Part shown: one piece after another, positions 44,148-53,333 of the stretch | How positions within the stretch are numbered: the first letter of the stretch is position 1 | Layout of the letters: each line of letters begins with the position of its first letter | Source of the DNA: Pseudomonas mucoides | GTDB taxonomy: Bacteria; Pseudomonadota; Gammaproteobacteria; Pseudomonadales; Pseudomonadaceae | Direction of reading: 5' to 3' | Assembly: GCF_015461845.1 (NCBI RefSeq) | Contig: NZ_JACOPW010000001.1 | Span: forward strand, 1,178,001 to 1,242,000 | DNA length: 64,000 bases | Position numbers and translations under genes: made by a program | The notes under the pieces: model-generated | Database searches by the model: none | The model's input: the letters and a program-made list of their open reading frames with translations, nothing else | What the model was told of the DNA's origin: nothing

Positions 44148-44459
44148 TCAAGTGACGTTGAACAGCTTGTCGAAATTGGAGATGGCGAGGATCTTTCTCA
44201 CGTCCGAATTGCTGTTGACCACGCGAATGTCGGAGTTGTCACCCCCGGCGTGATCCCGCAACAGTAGCAACATGCCCAGCGCGGAGCTGTCGAGGTAGGT
44301 CGCTTCTTTTAAGTCAACCACGACCGAATTCGGCATTTTTCCGCCATTGTGACGCTCGTACGACTCACGAAATTCCTGGTGCTTGGCGAAATCGAATCGC
44401 CCCTTGATCGAAATCGTGAGCTTTTTCCCATCCTGGGAGACTTCTGCATTGACTGACAT
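44148..44459 (-). CDS. hsbA: STAS-domain anti-sigma factor antagonist (HsbA-like)
   Basis: A 103-residue STAS protein. DLKEATYLDSSALGML (residues ~49-64) contains the phosphorylatable Ser of the DSSALG motif. It is the substrate of the HsbR-type kinase/phosphatase. In P. aeruginosa HsbA binds FlgM or the diguanylate cyclase HsbD depending on its phosphorylation, thus linking HptB to flagellar genes. Confidence 0.88.
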   Translation of the reverse strand: MSVNAEVSQDGKKLTISIKGRFDFAKHQEFRESYERHNGGKMPNSVVVDLKEATYLDSSALGMLLLLRDHAGGDNSDIRVVNSNSDVRKILAISNFDKLFNVT

Positions 44460-44557
44460 TTAACGGCTTCCCTGTCATTGGCTAACGTGCTGTACAAGGT
44501 TTAGCACTTGGTTGGAAGGGGAGCAAGATTGATAGTTTGCAGTGTCTTCGAGTACGC

Positions 44558-44650
44558 CTTCGCGGGCAAGCCTCGCTCGCACAGGATTCGTGTCGTGCAA
44601 AGCAAATACGATCAACACAAGACCTGTGGGAGCGTGGCTTGCCCGTGAAG
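44558..44650. repeat. REP pair between hsbA and fliJ
   Basis: TTCGCGGGCAAGCCTCGCTCGCACAGG near 44559 and CCTGTGGGAGCGTGGCTTGCCCGTGAA near 44622 form head-to-head arms. It occupies much of the 214-base gap; I saw no strong sigma-54 or sigma-28 element there. Confidence 0.8.
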
Positions 44651-44673
44651 AACGATGACACGGAACCACTGAT

Positions 44674-45123
44674 TCAATACGGATCCTGTCTGGGCAAGCG
44701 CTGCGACAACTCATCGAGCAATTTCTGCTCACGCTTGTCTTCCAGCTGCCGTGCCTCGTCCATGTAGCGCTGTACAAGTTTTCGCAGGCCTTCGACACGG
44801 GCAAACGCCTGCTGCCAGGTATCGCGCGCCTTGTTCAGGTTGTTTTGGTGCCAGTTCAGGCTCTGCCGCTGCTGATCGATGGCCGTACCGAGTTGCGCCA
44901 GGAAGCCCTGATACCCCAGCAACCACTGGCCGGAAACGCCACTGCTGCCGCGCACGATCCATTGTTCCTGGTATTCGAGGCGGAAGGCTTCAAGGTCGGC
45001 GAGCTTGCTTTCCGCCACTCGCACCTGACCCTGAAAATGCCCGAGGCGCATGACTGCGGCTTTCTCGGCCTTTTCGGCCATGTCCACCACGGGCGCCAGG
45101 CGCGCGGCTCGGCTCAGTGCCAT
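44674..45123 (-). CDS. fliJ: Flagellar export chaperone/escort FliJ
   Basis: A 149-residue, long coiled-coil protein with heptad Leu/Ala/Gln pattern throughout (AVMRLGHFQGQVRVAESKLADL, NNLNKARDTWQQAFARVEGLRKLVQ). FliJ is the stalk of the FliI ATPase ring. It follows fliI by 6 bases at the end of fliEFGHIJ. Confidence 0.93.
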   Translation of the reverse strand: MALSRAARLAPVVDMAEKAEKAAVMRLGHFQGQVRVAESKLADLEAFRLEYQEQWIVRGSSGVSGQWLLGYQGFLAQLGTAIDQQRQSLNWHQNNLNKARDTWQQAFARVEGLRKLVQRYMDEARQLEDKREQKLLDELSQRLPRQDPY

Positions 45124-45129
45124 GGCCGG

Positions 45130-46488
45130 TTAGCCGCCCGCGGCAGGAGCGAAGATGGACGCGAGATGGTTGACGCTGGCGCCCATGCCGATGTTGTCGT
45201 TCAAACCCTGACGCAGGTAAGTGACCATGGCTGGCTGGAGGGAGATCGCGGTGTCGGTTTCACGATCACCGCCCGGCACGTACGCGCCGACGCTGATCAA
45301 ATCGCGACTCTGCTGATAGCGTGACCAGTACTGCTTGAACATCTGCGCGCGAGCCATGTGTTCCGGACTGACCACCGACGGCATGACCCGGCTGATGGAC
45401 GCTTCGATGTCGATGGCCGGGTAGTGACCTTCTTCGGCCAGACGCCGGGACAACACAATGTGGCCGTCGAGCACGCCTCGCGCAGCATCGGCAATCGGGT
45501 CCTGCTGGTCATCACCTTCGGACAACACGGTGTAGAACGCCGTGATCGAACCACCGCCCTTCTCGGCGTTACCGGCGCGCTCCACCAGTCTGGGCAACTT
45601 GGCGAACACCGACGGCGGGTAGCCCTTGGTGGCGGGCGGTTCGCCGATGGCCAGCGCGATTTCCCGCTGGGCCTGGGCGAAACGGGTCAGGGAATCCATG
45701 AGCAACAGGACGTTCTTGCCCTTGTCGCGAAAATATTCGGCGATACGCGTGCAGTACATCGCCGCGCGCAGACGCATCAGCGGCGCATCGTCCGCCGGCG
45801 ACGCCACGACCACGGAACGCTTGAGCCCTTCTTCACCGAGAATGTGCTCGATGAATTCTTTAACTTCTCGACCCCGCTCACCGATCAGCCCGACGACGAT
45901 AATGTCGGCTTCGGTGAAGCGCGTCATCATGCCCAGCAACACCGATTTACCGACACCGGTACCGGCGAACAGCCCGAGCCGCTGACCGCGACCGACCGTC
46001 AACAACCCGTTGATCGTACGAATGCCGACATCCAGCGGTTCGCTGATCGGTTCGCGCTTGAGCGGGTTGATGGTGGGGCCGTCCATCGGCACCCAGTCTT
46101 CGGCTTTCATCCCGCCCTTGCCGTCCAGCGCACGACCGGCGCCATCAAGCACCCGACCGAGCATGCTCATGCCCATTGGCAAACGACCGGTATCGGCCAG
46201 CGGGACCACACGGGCACCGGGCGCAATACCCGCGACGCTGCCGACGGGCATCAGGAAGACTTTGCTGCCGGAGAAGCCCATCACTTCGGCTTCGACTTGC
46301 ACCGGGTGGTAGCTGTCGTCGTTGATGACCATGCAGCGACTGCCCATGGCGGCGCGCAAGCCTTCGGCTTCGAGGGTCAGGCCGACCATGCGCAGCAAGC
46401 GGCCTTCAAGGATCGGCGCGCCAGCCAGTTCAGTGGCCTCGGCGTAACCGCCCAGGCGTTTGGCGAAGCTGGTGCGGTCAAGGCGCAT
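45130..46488 (-). CDS. fliI: Flagellar export ATPase FliI
   Basis: A 452-residue F1-beta-like ATPase. Walker [15 protein letters not shown], Walker [18 protein letters not shown], and the family segment [18 protein letters not shown] 46488 ([11 protein letters not shown]) was chosen; the preceding frame to 46824 is a shadow of fliH. It overlaps fliH by 11 bases. With FliH and FliJ it energises export substrate loading. Confidence 0.96.
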   Translation of the reverse strand: MRLDRTSFAKRLGGYAEATELAGAPILEGRLLRMVGLTLEAEGLRAAMGSRCMVINDDSYHPVQVEAEVMGFSGSKVFLMPVGSVAGIAPGARVVPLADTGRLPMGMSMLGRVLDGAGRALDGKGGMKAEDWVPMDGPTINPLKREPISEPLDVGIRTINGLLTVGRGQRLGLFAGTGVGKSVLLGMMTRFTEADIIVVGLIGERGREVKEFIEHILGEEGLKRSVVVASPADDAPLMRLRAAMYCTRIAEYFRDKGKNVLLLMDSLTRFAQAQREIALAIGEPPATKGYPPSVFAKLPRLVERAGNAEKGGGSITAFYTVLSEGDDQQDPIADAARGVLDGHIVLSRRLAEEGHYPAIDIEASISRVMPSVVSPEHMARAQMFKQYWSRYQQSRDLISVGAYVPGGDRETDTAISLQPAMVTYLRQGLNDNIGMGASVNHLASIFAPAAGG

Positions 46489-47287
46489 CAGGGACGTCCA
46501 GTTCCGCGTCGACCGGCGCGACAGCAGGCTTTTCATCGACCGGCAGTTCCAGATGCAGATCCGGCGCAGACGGATGCAACGCCTGATCGTGCAACTGATC
46601 GAACAGTTTGGCCATGACCTGGGCGACGCGGGTTTCGACGGTGGCGTCGATACGGCTGTGTTCGGTTTCAACCCGGCAACCGCCAGGTAACAGCGACTCG
46701 TCTTCGACGATGCGCCAGGTTTCTTCGTGGCGCTCGCGCAGGGCTTTGACTTGTTCGAAGTCCTGCGGATTGATGTACAGGCGCACATTGCCCACGCCCA
46801 ACGGCAGCAGCTTGAGCGCTTCACGCATGACGTGTTCGATCTGCGTCGAGTCGATGGCCAGTTCGCGCTGAATCACTTGTTTGGTGATGTGCTGCACGAG
46901 GTCGACCAGGGACTTCTCAATGAAGGTGTCCTGCTCGGCGATAGGCTCGAACAGGTTGACCATCAGCTGCTCAAGACCGGCAATCTTCGGCGCCAACGCT
47001 GCTTCGGCTTCCTGACGAACCTTGAGCGTGGTGCTGTGGAATCCTTCTTTCTCGCCCACCGCGAAGCCTTCGTTGTAGGCTTCCTGGCGAATCGCTTCGA
47101 GTTCTTCGAGGGTCAGTGGCTGGACTTCGTCCAGCGGCACTTCTTCCATCTCCGGCGGCTCGGGCTCAGGTTCTGGCTCGGGTTCCGGGACGAAAGGGTC
47201 GAAACTGGGCAGCGCCCAGACGTCGAAACCGGCAACGTGCTTGCCGCGAATCAGGTCGGTCTGGGACTCATCATGTTTGGACGACAT
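46478..47287 (-). CDS. fliH: Flagellar export ATPase regulator FliH
   Basis: A 269-residue protein: N-terminal segment with a [13 protein letters not shown] dipeptide tract (about residues 33-45), a long helical part ([26 protein letters not shown], with GxxxG-type repeats), and the C-terminal FliH domain. It binds FliI and FliN. The PE-repeat tract is encoded by a short GGTTCTGG/GGCTCGGG-like repeat and may vary in length among strains. Confidence 0.93.
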   Translation of the reverse strand: MSSKHDESQTDLIRGKHVAGFDVWALPSFDPFVPEPEPEPEPEPPEMEEVPLDEVQPLTLEELEAIRQEAYNEGFAVGEKEGFHSTTLKVRQEAEAALAPKIAGLEQLMVNLFEPIAEQDTFIEKSLVDLVQHITKQVIQRELAIDSTQIEHVMREALKLLPLGVGNVRLYINPQDFEQVKALRERHEETWRIVEDESLLPGGCRVETEHSRIDATVETRVAQVMAKLFDQLHDQALHPSAPDLHLELPVDEKPAVAPVDAELDVPDAP

Positions 47288-47294
47288 AGTGACC

Positions 47295-48314
47295 TTAGAT
47301 CATCTCTTCGCCGCCCTTCCCGCCGAGAACGATTTCTCCGGCTTCGGCCATACGGCGGGCAATGGTGAGGATTTCTTTCTGCGCGGTTTCCACGTCGCTG
47401 ACGCGCACCGGGCCTTTGGCCTCGAGGTCGTCGCGCAACAGTTCGGCCGCCCGTTTGGACATGTTCTTGAAGATCTTTTCCTTGACGCCTTCGTCCGAAC
47501 CCTTGAGGGCCAGCACCAGCACGTCGGAAGACACTTCGCGCAGCAACGCCTGAATCCCGCGGTCGTCGACATCGGACAGGTTGTTGAACACGAACATGAG
47601 GTCTTCGATCTGACCGGACAGGTCTTCGTCGACTTCGCGGATCGAGTCCATCAGTTGACCTTCGATCGAGCTGTCGAGGAAGTTCATGATGTCGGCCGCA
47701 CGCTTGATGCCACCCAGGGTGGTGCGCGAGGCATTCGAGTTGCCGGAGAACTGCTTCTCGAGAATCTGGTTGAGTTCTTTCAGGGCCGCTGGCTGCACAG
47801 TGTTCAGCGAGGAGACTCGCAAAATGATGTCCAGGCGTACCTTGTGGTCGAAGTTGCCGAGCACTTCGCCGGCCTGATCCGGGTCAAGGTACGCGACCAC
47901 GATGGCCTGGATCTGTGGGTGCTCGTAACGGATCACGTCGGCGACGGCGCGCGGTTCCATCCACTTCAGGCTGTCGAGGCCGCTGGTGTTGCCACCCAGC
48001 AGGATACGGTCGATCAGGCCGTTGGCCTTGTCTTCGCCCAATGCCTGAGTGAGCATTTTGCGCACGTAGTCGTCGGAACCGACGCCCAGGCTGGTCTGGT
48101 CGCCGACGATGTCGACGAACTCGCTCATGACCTGTTCGACCTGCTCGCGGTGCACGTTGCCCATCTGGGCCATCGCTACACCCACGCGCTGGACCTCTTT
48201 AGGCCCCATGTGGCGCAACACCTGGGCAGCATCGGTCGAACCGAGGGACAGCAGCAGGATCGCGGCTTTGTCGACCTTGGTCAGTTTGGCGGCAACGGCT
48301 CGGTTATCACTCAT
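47295..48314 (-). CDS. fliG: Flagellar motor switch protein FliG
   Basis: A 339-residue protein with the N-, middle- and C-terminal armadillo-type helices. Features: the FliF-binding LTKVDKAAILLLSLG start, EHPQ motif in IRYEHPQIQAIVVAYLD, and the torque helix DVLVLALKGSDEGVKEKIFKNMSKRAAELLRDDLE. The start overlaps the fliF stop by 8 bases. Confidence 0.97.
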   Translation of the reverse strand: MSDNRAVAAKLTKVDKAAILLLSLGSTDAAQVLRHMGPKEVQRVGVAMAQMGNVHREQVEQVMSEFVDIVGDQTSLGVGSDDYVRKMLTQALGEDKANGLIDRILLGGNTSGLDSLKWMEPRAVADVIRYEHPQIQAIVVAYLDPDQAGEVLGNFDHKVRLDIILRVSSLNTVQPAALKELNQILEKQFSGNSNASRTTLGGIKRAADIMNFLDSSIEGQLMDSIREVDEDLSGQIEDLMFVFNNLSDVDDRGIQALLREVSSDVLVLALKGSDEGVKEKIFKNMSKRAAELLRDDLEAKGPVRVSDVETAQKEILTIARRMAEAGEIVLGGKGGEEMI

Positions 48315-50094
48315 CTGCGTTAATCCACTCTTTCACGACCTGGGCCACGCGACCCGGGTCTTCTGCCACCAGACTCTTGATTGCATTCAACTGTGCGTCA
48401 TAGCCTTCGCTCGGGCTCGGCAGCAGGATGCTTTGCGGGCCGCCGAGGCTGACGCGGTCGTTGGCCAGTTCGCCGTCCAGGCCGCCCATGCCACCCAACT
48501 CGACGTCGCTGCCGATGCCGGCCAGTTGCTTGCCTTTGCCGCCACCGGTGATGTTGTTGAGCACCGGACGCAGCACACCGAACACCAGCACCAGGATGAA
48601 CAACACGCCCAGCACTTGCTTGACGATGTCCCAGAACCACGGCTGCGAGTAGAACGGAATGTCGGCAATCACTTCACCGCGTTCTGCGGAGAACGGCATG
48701 TTGATCACGCTGACGCTGTCGCCACGGCTGGCGTCGAAACCGACCGCGTCCTGCACCAGGCGAGTGAAGCGCGCCAATTCGTCGGCGCTCCACGGCGCAC
48801 GGGTGGTTTCGCCGTTAGCCGCGTTGACCTTGACCTGATCGTCGACCACCACCGACACCGACAGGCGATTCAATCGGCCCTGCTGTTGCTTGGTGTGGCT
48901 GATGGAACGGTCGAGTTCGAAGTTCTTGGTGGATTGTTGACGCTTGTCCGCCGGGTACGGCGCCAGCATTGGCTGACCGGTGGCCGGGTCCATGATTTGT
49001 TGACCGTTGGCATCGATCAACGGCTGGCCTGGCTGCACCATGCCGGCCGAGGCCGTCGAGCCGCCGGTGGTTTGCGGTGCCGAGGCTGGCGACGGTGGCT
49101 GGTTGCTCAAGGCACCCGGCACACCTTGCGGGCCATTGCTGGCGGTGCGTTGTTCATTGACCGACTGCTCGCTGCGCAACGCCGGCTGATCCGGGTTGAA
49201 CTGCTCGGAGGTCGACTCGACGGCGCTGAAATCAACATCGGCAGACACTTCGGCTTTATAGCGATCGTTGCCCAGCACCGGTTGCAGGATGTTGTGCACG
49301 CGCTGGGTCAGCATGGTTTCCATGCGGCGGCTGTAATCGAATTGCTTGCCGGCCATGGTCAGTTCGGAGTTCTCCGCCTGATCCGACAGCAGGTTGCCCT
49401 TCTGGTCGACGACGGTGATCTGCGATTTGCTCAGTTCAGGAACACTGGTCGCGACCAGGTTGATGATCGCGATCACCTGGCCCGGTTCCAGCGAACGACC
49501 GGAATACAGCTCAACCAGTACCGAAGCGCTTGGCTTGCGTTCATCACGCACGAACACCGAGCTTTTCGGAATCGCCAGGTGCACGCGGGCACCCTTGACG
49601 TTGTTCAGGCTGGAAATGGTCCGCGCCAGTTCGCCTTCGAGGCCGCGACGATAACGGGTCGCTTCCATGAACTGGCTGGTCCCCAGACCCTGGTCCTTGT
49701 CGAGGATTTCAAAACCGATGTTGCCGTCGCTGGGAGTGACACCAGCCGCCGCGAGTTTCAGTCGTGCACGGGACAAATCATCGGCCTTGACCAGCAAGGC
49801 ACCGGAGTTCGGTTCAACGGTGTAAGGAATATCGGCGGAGGCCAGGGTGTCCATGACCTGCTTGGCATCCATACCGGCAAGGCTGCCGTACAGAGGCCGG
49901 TAGTCCGGCTGCTGCGACCACAGCACCACGGCAAAACCAATCGCCACGCTCGCAGCCAGGCCGACCAACAGGCCTACCTGACGCAACATGGTCATCTCGG
50001 AGAGGTTTTCCAGGAAGGACAACCCGAACAGCGGCGGTTTGCCGTCTATTGGGGTGGCCTTGGCCGGAACGTTATCGGCGACTGCTTCTGCCAT
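48307..50094 (-). CDS. fliF: Flagellar MS-ring protein FliF
   Basis: A 595-residue protein. Two membrane segments (about residues 41-60 and ~495-515), a periplasmic ring-building domain (ending RSVEAVVVATSVPELSKSQIT region), a variable Pro/Gln/Ser-rich linker (about 300-375), and a cytoplasmic tail that binds FliG (GYDAQLNAIKSLVAEDPGRVAQVVKEWIN). It is the core of the basal body. Confidence 0.97.
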   Translation of the reverse strand: MAEAVADNVPAKATPIDGKPPLFGLSFLENLSEMTMLRQVGLLVGLAASVAIGFAVVLWSQQPDYRPLYGSLAGMDAKQVMDTLASADIPYTVEPNSGALLVKADDLSRARLKLAAAGVTPSDGNIGFEILDKDQGLGTSQFMEATRYRRGLEGELARTISSLNNVKGARVHLAIPKSSVFVRDERKPSASVLVELYSGRSLEPGQVIAIINLVATSVPELSKSQITVVDQKGNLLSDQAENSELTMAGKQFDYSRRMETMLTQRVHNILQPVLGNDRYKAEVSADVDFSAVESTSEQFNPDQPALRSEQSVNEQRTASNGPQGVPGALSNQPPSPASAPQTTGGSTASAGMVQPGQPLIDANGQQIMDPATGQPMLAPYPADKRQQSTKNFELDRSISHTKQQQGRLNRLSVSVVVDDQVKVNAANGETTRAPWSADELARFTRLVQDAVGFDASRGDSVSVINMPFSAERGEVIADIPFYSQPWFWDIVKQVLGVLFILVLVFGVLRPVLNNITGGGKGKQLAGIGSDVELGGMGGLDGELANDRVSLGGPQSILLPSPSEGYDAQLNAIKSLVAEDPGRVAQVVKEWINADE

Positions 50095-50108
50095 GACTCA
50101 ATTCGTCC

Positions 50109-50438
50109 TTAAACCGGCATCTGCATGATGTCTTGGTAAGCCTGAACCAGTTTGTTGCGCACTTGCGTCAACGCCTGGAAAGACACGCTGGCCTTCTGCG
50201 AGGAAATCATCACGTCCGTCAGGTCGACGCCGCTTTTGCCGATTTCGAAGGCACTGGCCAGCTGATTGGATGCCTGCTGAGTGTCGTTCACTTTATTGAC
50301 GGCTTGACCGAGCATGTCGGAAAAGCTGCTGCCACCCAATTCAGGGACTGCGGCAGTCGATTTCGGCGCAGACATGGCATCCATTTGCATGGAGCGCATA
50401 TCCAGCATCAACCGATTAAATTCAATACCTTGGCTCAT
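50109..50438 (-). CDS. fliE: Flagellar hook-basal body protein FliE
   Basis: A 109-residue protein. C-terminal motif region [21 protein letters not shown] is the FliE family core; the N-terminus is disordered. It joins the MS ring to the rod. It leads the operon fliEFGHIJ. The upstream 171-base gap holds a sigma-54 element and a FleQ-box-like site. Confidence 0.96.
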   Translation of the reverse strand: MSQGIEFNRLMLDMRSMQMDAMSAPKSTAAVPELGGSSFSDMLGQAVNKVNDTQQASNQLASAFEIGKSGVDLTDVMISSQKASVSFQALTQVRNKLVQAYQDIMQMPV

Positions 50439-50459
50439 GATCTACTCTCGTTGGCGACC

Positions 50460-50473
50460 CGCAATTTTTTGAC
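50460..50473 (-). promoter_or_regulatory. FleQ-box-like sequence in the fliE leader
   Basis: GTCAAAAAATTGCG on the minus strand matches 10 of 13 informative positions of GTCANTAAATTGAC. It is downstream of the sigma-54 element, as described for FleQ binding at the fliE leader of P. aeruginosa. Confidence 0.5.
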
Positions 50474-50499
50474 ACTCACTCGGCGGGTACTGAGGTGTT

Positions 50500-50515
50500 A
50501 GCAACAAGGGTGCCA
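50500..50515 (-). promoter_or_regulatory. Sigma-54 promoter of the fliE operon
   Basis: TGGCACCCTTGTTGCT on the minus strand matches TGGCACG-N4-TTGCW at all but one base with the correct 12-base GG-GC offset. Confidence 0.82.
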
Positions 50516-50571
50516 GCTCCGTGGCCACTGCAAACAAAAGCGCTCCCCTATTCAAGCCATAACGCACTATT

Positions 50572-50603
50572 TAGCAGCTGGCGAAGCCTGCGTCCGGCTG
50601 CTA
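50572..50603. repeat. REP-like hairpin after fleR
   Basis: TAGCAGCTGGCGAAGCCTG and CGTCCGGCTGCTA form an imperfect inverted repeat just after the fleR stop. It resembles the GTAGCAGCTG REP class also seen at 34895. Confidence 0.6.
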
Positions 50604-50609
50604 CAGGGG

Positions 50610-52004
50610 TCAGGTGGCGAACAGGTACGCTTCCACGTCCATGCCGGCGTCACGCATCTGCGCCAGCTTGTAGCGCAAGGTGCGCGGGCTGATGCCCAGG
50701 CGCTCGGCGGCCTCTTTGCGACGACCGCGCTCGGAACGCAGGGTATCGATGATCATCTGGAATTCGCGACGCCGCAGGTCATCGCCCAATGCGCCAGCCG
50801 ACTCAGCATCCACCTCGACTGCTCGCAACGGTGCGGCTGCCAACGTCGGCAACGGCGCACAGGCCACCGGCCCCGACAGGCAGAAATCCTGCGGCTGGAT
50901 CAAACCACCCTGCTGCAGAATCAACGCACGCTGGATCGCATTGTCCAGCTCACGCACATTGCCCGGCCACGGATAGCCGATCAGGCACGCCTGCGCCTCG
51001 GGCGACAGTTTCGCCGCCGCGTGCTTCATTTTATTGACGTGCTTGGCCAGCAGTCGCTCGGCCAACGGCAGGATGTCGGCGGTGCGCTCGCGCAGCGGAC
51101 GCCAGGCCAGCGGAAACACCGACAGTCGATAGTAAAGGTCTTCACGAAAACGCCCCGCCGCCACTTCACCGGCCAGATCACGGTTGGTCGTGGCAACGAC
51201 CCGAATGTCCAGGGTGATGGTTTTGCGTGCGCCAACGCGCTCGACTTCACGCTCCTGCAAAACCCGCAGCAGCTTGGCCTGCAGCCCAAGGGGCATTTCG
51301 GAGATTTCGTCGAGCAGAATCGTGCCGCCGTCGGCTTGCTCGAACTTGCCCGCCTGCGCTGCGATGGCACCGGTGAACGAACCCTTTTCATGGCCGAACA
51401 ACGTGGCTTCGAGCATGTTGTCGGGGATCGCGGCGCAGTTGATCGCAATAAACGGCTGACTGGCGCGGTGGGAATGCTGGTGAATGTAGCGGGCCAGCAC
51501 TTCCTTACCAGTGCCGGACTCGCCAGAGATCAATACCGTGGAATCACTGCGCGCCACTCGGGCGGCCAACTCCAGCAATTGCGCGCTGGCCGGCTCGAAC
51601 GCCACCGGACCTTCGCCCTCGGCCGTACCGAGATTGCCCAACGCGTGACGCGCGACCAAATCCAGCAAGGCCTTCGGTTCGAACGGCTTGACCAGATAGT
51701 CCGCTGCGCCCTGGCGCATCGCATCGACTGCGCGCTCGACGGCGCCATGAGCGGTCATCAGCAATACCGGCAGTTGCGGCTGACGCGATCGCAGCAAGCC
51801 AAGCAACTGATGCCCGTCCATGCCCGGCATATTGACGTCGCTGATCACCAGATTGAACGCCTCGACGGCGACTGCCGCCAGCGCGTCCTCGGCCGAACCG
51901 ACTGCTTTGAAATCGTGCCCCGCCAGCATCAGCGTATCGGCCAGCGCCTCGCGTAGCGCGCGGTCATCCTCGACCAGTAGAACCTTGATTGCCATGCCTT
52001 TCAT
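50610..52004 (-). CDS. fleR: Sigma-54-dependent response regulator FleR
   Basis: A 464-residue NtrC-type regulator: receiver with phospho-acceptor Asp in LVISDVNMPGMDG, AAA+ domain with Walker [16 protein letters not shown] and a sigma-54 contact loop reading GSFTGA, Walker B GTILLDEISEMP, and a C-terminal Fis-type HTH (EAAERLGISPRTLRYKLAQ). FleR drives class III flagellar genes with FleS. ATG 52004 overlaps the fleS stop (ATGA) and has GGAG upstream; ATG 51995 is a second choice. Confidence 0.95.
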   Translation of the reverse strand: MKGMAIKVLLVEDDRALREALADTLMLAGHDFKAVGSAEDALAAVAVEAFNLVISDVNMPGMDGHQLLGLLRSRQPQLPVLLMTAHGAVERAVDAMRQGAADYLVKPFEPKALLDLVARHALGNLGTAEGEGPVAFEPASAQLLELAARVARSDSTVLISGESGTGKEVLARYIHQHSHRASQPFIAINCAAIPDNMLEATLFGHEKGSFTGAIAAQAGKFEQADGGTILLDEISEMPLGLQAKLLRVLQEREVERVGARKTITLDIRVVATTNRDLAGEVAAGRFREDLYYRLSVFPLAWRPLRERTADILPLAERLLAKHVNKMKHAAAKLSPEAQACLIGYPWPGNVRELDNAIQRALILQQGGLIQPQDFCLSGPVACAPLPTLAAAPLRAVEVDAESAGALGDDLRRREFQMIIDTLRSERGRRKEAAERLGISPRTLRYKLAQMRDAGMDVEAYLFAT

Positions 52005-53224
52005 TCCGCTCCCTGAGCGCCGGACTTGTCACCCGAAAAAAGCGGCAGGACCACCTGCGCACAGGTGCCGCGCCCCGGCCGCGAGCGCAGTTGCAATTCA
52101 CCCTGATGCGCACGGGCCACGGCCTTGACCACGGTCAGGCCCAGGCCGGTTCCGGTGGTCTTGGTGGTAAAAAACGGCTCACCCAGACGCGCCAGCACCG
52201 TGCTGTCGATACCACTGCCGCTGTCGCTGACGCACACGCGCAGGCTGTCCTCGCGGGTGTACAAGTGAACCTTCAAACGGACATCACCGGCACTCGCCTG
52301 GATTGCATTCTCGATCAGGTTGAGGATCGCCCCGATCAGCGTGTCGCGGTTGCACAGCAACTCGCCAGCATGACTGTCGCACTGCCAACGCACGGGCAGG
52401 TCCTGGACCTGCGTCAGTGCCGCCGCTTGCAGCGATTGCATCAGTTGCTTGGGCGTGACGCGATCGGTCAGTGGCAACTCGCCGCGAGCAAACACCAGCA
52501 TGTCGCGAACCTGATGCTCCAGCTCATGCAGACGCTCTTTCAGGCGACCGGCAAACCGCTGCTGTGTAGCGACCGGCAGTTCCTGCTCGGTCAAGTGACT
52601 GGCGTACAGCAAAGCGGCCGACAACGGCGTGCGAATCTGATGCGCCAGCGAGGCAACCATTCGCCCCAGGGAAGACAAGCGTTCGTGGCGAGCCAGTTGA
52701 TCTTGCAGATGACGGGTTTCAGTCAGGTCGTTAAGCAGCACCAATTGACCCGGCTCGGCGTCCAGCGAGCGAGTGGCGATCGAAAGTCGCCGACCGTCCT
52801 TGAGCGAGATTTCGTGACCGTCGTCCTTGCGAGGCGCGAAGCATCGGGCGATGACGTGACGCCAGAGCTCGCCTTCGAGCGGCAGCCCGAGCAATTCACA
52901 CGCTGCCGGATTGGCTTCACGCACGATGCCTTGGGCATCGATGACGATGACACCACCGGGCAACAGGTCGAGGAGATTTTGCAGACGATTGGCCAGGCGT
53001 TCTTTTTCCGCCAGCTCTTGCATGCGCTGGGCACTGACCACCGCCAACTCGCCCTTGAGCTCGGTGACCCGGGCTTCAAGCATGCTGTAGGAATCGGTCA
53101 GCTGACTCGACATCTGGCTGAACAGCGCAAACGCCTGCTCAAGGCCAAGCCGGCTTGCCTGCTCTACGGACGACGGTTGTCCCGAAGCGTCTGGGACAGG
53201 AGACATCTGGGCGGCTTGGGGCAT
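52001..53224 (-). CDS. fleS: Flagellar sensor kinase FleS
   Basis: A 407-residue cytoplasmic histidine kinase without membrane segments. A PAS domain (about 65-150: LLDLLPGGVIVIDAQGIVREA), HisKA with phospho-acceptor His in MVASLAHQIRTPLSA, and HATPase (DTLIGAILNLIENAIQA, DSGSGID, TGTGLGLTVVK). Its input is cytosolic and unknown. It partners FleR. Confidence 0.95.
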   Translation of the reverse strand: MPQAAQMSPVPDASGQPSSVEQASRLGLEQAFALFSQMSSQLTDSYSMLEARVTELKGELAVVSAQRMQELAEKERLANRLQNLLDLLPGGVIVIDAQGIVREANPAACELLGLPLEGELWRHVIARCFAPRKDDGHEISLKDGRRLSIATRSLDAEPGQLVLLNDLTETRHLQDQLARHERLSSLGRMVASLAHQIRTPLSAALLYASHLTEQELPVATQQRFAGRLKERLHELEHQVRDMLVFARGELPLTDRVTPKQLMQSLQAAALTQVQDLPVRWQCDSHAGELLCNRDTLIGAILNLIENAIQASAGDVRLKVHLYTREDSLRVCVSDSGSGIDSTVLARLGEPFFTTKTTGTGLGLTVVKAVARAHQGELQLRSRPGRGTCAQVVLPLFSGDKSGAQGAE

Positions 53225-53276
53225 CGTGCTCTCTCGCTGGCTGACCGTCAGTTAAACGGAACGTTGCGAGGGATGT

Positions 53277-53292
53277 AGCAATACCCGTGCCT
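53277..53292 (-). promoter_or_regulatory. Sigma-54 promoter of fleSR
   Basis: AGGCACGGGTATTGCT on the minus strand differs from the -24/-12 consensus TGGCACG-N4-TTGCW only at the first base. The leader between it and fleS also contains GTCAGTTAAACGG on the + strand, weakly FleQ-box-like (8 of 13). Confidence 0.78.
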
Positions 53293-53333
53293 AAAAAAAA
53301 CCACCCAAAAATGAAGGACTTGAAAAACAGGCG

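Noticed and set aside
44460..44673. Sigma-28 promoter for the hsbA-like gene (TAAACCTT near 44500)
   Set aside because: The -10 at the required distance is absent; GCCAATGA is two bases off spacing and does not match GCCGATAA.
46488..46824. FliI start at 46824
   Set aside because: The first 112 residues are Ser/Arg/Cys-rich shadow of fliH; FliI family starts at [11 protein letters not shown].
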